Source: Streptomyces sp. YIM 121038 (GTDB taxonomy: Bacteria; Actinomycetota; Actinomycetes; Streptomycetales; Streptomycetaceae). Taken from it: a stretch of DNA of 64,000 nt. The translations under genes and the position numbers were made by a program. Positions 61,499-64,000 of the stretch are shown piece after piece. Position 1 is the stretch's first letter; each line of letters opens with the position of its first letter. The notes under the pieces were generated by a model. That model did no database searches. It was not told where the DNA came from and was given only the letters and a program-made list of their open reading frames with translations. Location of the stretch: the NCBI RefSeq assembly GCF_006088715.1, contig NZ_CP030771.1:4722001-4786000 (forward strand). Reading direction: 5' to 3'.

Positions 61499-61930
61499 GT
61501 GGCTAACGCCCACCCTAACCAGACCAAGAAGCAGGGCCCGCCGAAGGCAGGAGAGCGGCCCTCGGTCCGCATCGACGAGACCCTCGCGGCCGACCTCGCC
61601 GTTCTGATGAGCACGGGCGCCAACTTCAGCGACGCCGTCCGACAGGCCGTCGGACACCTCGCCGACATCTACCGCGTCGGATGGGCCAACGGCGTGTGCC
61701 CGGAAGGGACCGCGCCGCAGGTGCTCGCCTACCAGCTGCACCAGCAGGCCACACCCGAGCCGGTGACCGGCGGGTATGACGCGTCGGACGCACGTCCGCC
61801 GCACCTGGCCAGGCGCAGGCTCGCCGGTCCGCCACCCGGTGCGCACCTGCCCACCGCGTACGGCGAGACCCTGCTCGGCCGTCCGACAGGGCCGCAGCGA
61901 CCGGACGCGCAGCGGCCCGCGCGCGCGTGA
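61499..61930 (+). CDS. Ribbon-helix-helix-like phage protein, 143 residues
   Basis: GTG 61499 follows the same 15-base leader (ACGGGAGCAACCCCC) as the 605-residue gene. PSVRIDETLAADLAVLMSTG and ANFSDAVRQAVGHLADIYRV fit a ribbon-helix-helix DNA-binding domain (beta strand RIDETL, then two helices). A disordered tail follows. It lies just before the terminase promoter and is a candidate late regulator. Confidence 0.68.
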   Translation: MANAHPNQTKKQGPPKAGERPSVRIDETLAADLAVLMSTGANFSDAVRQAVGHLADIYRVGWANGVCPEGTAPQVLAYQLHQQATPEPVTGGYDASDARPPHLARRRLAGPPPGAHLPTAYGETLLGRPTGPQRPDAQRPARA

Positions 61931-61946
61931 GGTCACTCGCACGAAC

Positions 61947-61976
61947 TTGCGTCGTTATCGTTCCGTGACCTAATGT
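61947..61976 (+). promoter_or_regulatory. Candidate late promoter upstream of terminase
   Basis: TTGCGT, an 18-bp spacer and TAATGT lie 112 bp before the small-terminase start, in the A/T-richest patch of this part of the phage. A strong hairpin lies 40 bp downstream. Confidence 0.6.
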
Positions 61977-62016
61977 TGGACCCGTCTTCGGCGTGCCCGG
62001 AAACGGACGCCCCCCT

Positions 62017-62051
62017 GAACGCCCCGCCGCTCCCCCCGCGGCGGGGCGTTC
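62017..62051 (+). terminator. Hairpin between late promoter and terminase genes
   Basis: A perfect 14-bp stem GAACGCCCCGCCGC / GCGGCGGGGCGTTC (62017-62030 with 62038-62051) with a TCCCCCC loop. It lies in the leader between promoter and terminase start, so it could act as an attenuator rather than a simple terminator. A cos or pac-related structure is possible. Confidence 0.7.
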
Positions 62052-62087
62052 TGCATGCCTGGCCCCGGGCGAGGAGGTGACCGCCCC

Positions 62088-62621
62088 ATGGCTCGACCAA
62101 TCGACGACAGCGACCGCGAGCAGGTGCGACACCTCCACGCCCGGGGCCAGTCCCGCAACGAGATCGCCCGCACCATCCGGCGGTCACCCTCGACCGTGTC
62201 GAAGATCGCCGCCGAGTGCTCGCCGCCGCTCACCTTCGAGCGCGGGCCCGAAGTCGTCGCCGCCACCGAGGCGCGCCGCATCGACCTCGCCGCCCGCCGC
62301 TCCCTGCTCGCCGAGGCACTGCACACCGACGCCGAGCGCCTGCGCGCCCAACTCTGGGAGCGCTGCACGTACGGCGAGTTCGCAGGGCGCGACGGCGAGT
62401 GGCACGAGACCTACCTCGACCGCCCACGCTTCGCCGACCAGCGGCAGATCATCGCCGCCACCGCCACCGCCGTACAGCAGTCACTCAAGCTCGCCCCCGT
62501 CGAGGGCGGCGACGACGCCGACCAGGTGCGGTCGATGCTCGGCACCCTCGGCGAGGCACTGGCACAGGCCACCAACGACGACCAGGCCCCCGACGACGAC
62601 GGGGGCGACGCCGGGGGGTGA
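62088..62621 (+). CDS. Terminase small subunit-like protein
   Basis: ATG 62088 has GGAGGTGA seven bases upstream. The 177-residue protein begins with a resolvase-type HTH (DREQVRHLHARGQSRNEIAR TIRRSPSTVSKIAAE), typical of small terminases that bind cos or pac DNA, followed by a helical part for oligomerisation. It lies directly before the large subunit. Assignment rests on HTH plus position. Confidence 0.75.
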   Translation: MARPIDDSDREQVRHLHARGQSRNEIARTIRRSPSTVSKIAAECSPPLTFERGPEVVAATEARRIDLAARRSLLAEALHTDAERLRAQLWERCTYGEFAGRDGEWHETYLDRPRFADQRQIIAATATAVQQSLKLAPVEGGDDADQVRSMLGTLGEALAQATNDDQAPDDDGGDAGG

Positions 62622-62625
62622 GCCT

Positions 62626-63879
62626 GTGCTCGACCTCGACCGCCTGCCCCTGTCCCGCAAGCAGTTGCGCAGCATCGGGCAGGCCACCGCCCGCATCAAC
62701 CTCTGGCACGGCAGCGTGCGCAGCGGGAAGACGATCGCCTCGCTCCTGGCGTTCGTCATCGCCGTTGCCACCGCCGGACCATCCGGCCTGATCATCATCT
62801 GCGGGCGCAGCCTCCAGACGATCGAACGCAACGCGCTGGAACCCTTGCAAGATCGCTCGCTGTTCGGACCGTTGGCCCGGCACATCGTGCACACCCGAGG
62901 CGCGACCACAGCGACGATCCTCGGCCGCACCGTCCACCTGATCGGCGCCGCGGACGCCCGCGCCGAGGGCCGCCTACGCGGCTTGACGGCGCAGCTCGCG
63001 TACGTCGACGAGGCCACCCTCATGCCTGAGGGATTCTGGACTCAGCTACTCGCCCGCCTCTCCGTGCCCGGCGCGCGCCTGTACGCCACGACCAACCCGG
63101 ACAGCCCGCGCCACTGGCTCAAGGTCCAGTACCTCGACCGCGCGGGCGAACTCAACCTGAGAGCCTGGCACTTCCGCCTCGCCGACAACCCGAGCCTGTC
63201 GCCCGAGTACGTTGCCGACCTCACCGCCGAGTACGTCGGCCTGTGGCGCCGCCGCATGATCGACGGCGCGTGGGTGGTCGCCGAGGGCGCCATCTACGAC
63301 ATGTGGGACGAGACCCGCCACGTCGTGACCGCGCTCCCCGACATGCGTCAGCACTGGCTCGGCGTGGACTACGGCACCACCAACCCCTTCTCCGCGCTCC
63401 TGCTCGGCGAGGGCACCGACGGACGCCTGTACGTGTGCGCCGAGTGGCGCCACGACTCCCGCGCCACACACCGCAGCATGACCGACGCGCAATACAGCGC
63501 CGCCGTCCGCTCCTGGCTCGCCACGCTCGACGTCACGCCAGAGTGGACGTTCATAGACCCGAGCGCCGCATCGTTCTCCACGCAGATGTGGCAGGACGGA
63601 CACCCCGGCCTCGCCCGCGCCACCAACGACGTCTCCGACGGCATCCGGTCCGTGTCGAGCCTGCTCGCCGCCGACCGCCTGCTCGTCCACGACTCGTGCG
63701 AGGGCCTGCTCGCCGAACTCCCCGCCTACTCCTGGGACCCGAGAGCGACCGAGCGCGGCACGGACGCCCCGATCAAGGTCGACGACCACAGCGCCGACGC
63801 ACTTCGGTACGTCGTCCACTCCACCGCGCACGAGTGGCGACACCTGCTCACCACATCAGCCGGGAACGCGGAACCTTGA
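62626..63879 (+). CDS. Phage terminase large subunit
   Basis: A 417-residue DNA-packaging motor. The N-terminal ATPase has Walker A GSVRSGKT at residues 29-36 and Walker B AYVDEATLM, with a coupling motif in LYATTNPD. The nuclease part contains GVDYGTTNPFSALLLG and later acidic residues (TFIDPSAASF, KVDDHSADALRYV), an RNase H-like fold as in terminase family 3/6. GTG 62626 follows GGGGGGTGA. The portal gene should lie beyond the window. Confidence 0.93.
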   Translation: MLDLDRLPLSRKQLRSIGQATARINLWHGSVRSGKTIASLLAFVIAVATAGPSGLIIICGRSLQTIERNALEPLQDRSLFGPLARHIVHTRGATTATILGRTVHLIGAADARAEGRLRGLTAQLAYVDEATLMPEGFWTQLLARLSVPGARLYATTNPDSPRHWLKVQYLDRAGELNLRAWHFRLADNPSLSPEYVADLTAEYVGLWRRRMIDGAWVVAEGAIYDMWDETRHVVTALPDMRQHWLGVDYGTTNPFSALLLGEGTDGRLYVCAEWRHDSRATHRSMTDAQYSAAVRSWLATLDVTPEWTFIDPSAASFSTQMWQDGHPGLARATNDVSDGIRSVSSLLAADRLLVHDSCEGLLAELPAYSWDPRATERGTDAPIKVDDHSADALRYVVHSTAHEWRHLLTTSAGNAEP

Positions 63880-64000
63880 TCGCATTTCCCGCATCCCACT
63901 TTCTGACAACTCGCGTGTAGCGGACCCACCCAATTGCGCCTGGCACCCCGAACAGGATTGCGAGCAACACAAAGCCGGGATGCACCAGGCCCGCTGTAAC
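63848..64000 (-). CDS. Partial leftward membrane-protein gene after terminase
   Basis: The minus strand is open from the window edge to TGA 63848-63850. The 50 visible residues include a membrane helix (PGFVLLAILFGVPGAIGWV) and a basic end (RYTRVVRKWDAGNAIKVP). It overlaps the terminase 3' end by 32 bp. Its DNA is less GC-biased at third positions than neighbouring phage genes, suggesting a separately acquired gene. The 5' end is outside the window. Confidence 0.5.
   Translation of the reverse strand, partial: VTAGLVHPGFVLLAILFGVPGAIGWVRYTRVVRKWDAGNAIKVPRSRLMW

Overview
The window is high-GC actinobacterial DNA, almost certainly from a Streptomyces chromosome. The evidence is the strong G/C bias at third codon positions, frequent GTG starts, the purC/purD/dnaX neighbourhood with the SRP RNA next to dnaX, a tandem pair of SigB/SigF-type sigma factors, a subtilisin-inhibitor-like protein and an EshA-type encapsulin shell. 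About 46.1 kb is host chromosome. The remaining 17.8 kb is the left part of an integrated temperate phage that runs off the right edge.

Host part. Positions 1-10.6 kb carry a truncated LuxR-type response regulator, tRNA-Gly, purC, a dimethylformamidase-like protein, a degenerate M48-type membrane protein with striking pentapeptide repeats, an ATP-grasp protein downstream of purD, dnaX and the SRP RNA. Positions 10.6-22 kb hold tRNA-Ser(GGA), an SDR, an orphan family 2B encapsulin, a lone sensor domain overlapping an EamA transporter tail to tail, a LysR gene broken by an in-frame TAG, a DNA glycosylase-like protein, a HerA-like ATPase, upp, the tadA pair and tRNA-Ser(CGA). Positions 22-26 kb hold small proteins and tandem sigF- and sigN-like genes. 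Positions 26-34 kb hold two drug-efflux loci: MarR, an MFS pump carrying Ig-like domains and a YceI protein with the same Ig-like domain; then a TetR/MFS pair with a clear operator. Positions 34-46 kb carry an orphan OmpR-type regulator, an amidohydrolase with a collagen-like tract, a DUF2797 protein, a TetR, an SDR remnant, tRNA-Arg and tRNA-Ser(GCT), an SSI-like inhibitor, a 1537-residue PAS/receiver protein with a degenerate kinase core, and an acyl-CoA synthetase. Short tandem-repeat islands (units of 9, 15, 19, 22, 23 and 25 bp) are unusually common here.

Prophage part (about 46.19 kb to beyond 64 kb). A serine integrase lies 75 bp upstream of the intact acyl-CoA synthetase start. Next come a small membrane protein and a leftward XRE repressor, then a rightward early operon: a Cro-like protein, a RecT-like annealing protein, a winged-helix replication protein, zinc-finger proteins, HNH endonuclease, SSB and several unknowns. 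A ribbon-helix-helix protein and the small and large terminase subunits follow, and a partial leftward membrane-protein gene closes the window.

The most distinctive signal is a set of paired 14-bp palindromes in the prophage. They occur at the repressor start, the cro start and upstream of the HNH-SSB operon. In all three the two boxes are 20 bp apart, and the central ATG of one box lies 6-7 nt after a TANNNT -10 hexamer. The likely reading is leaderless transcripts whose operator sits on the transcription and translation start.
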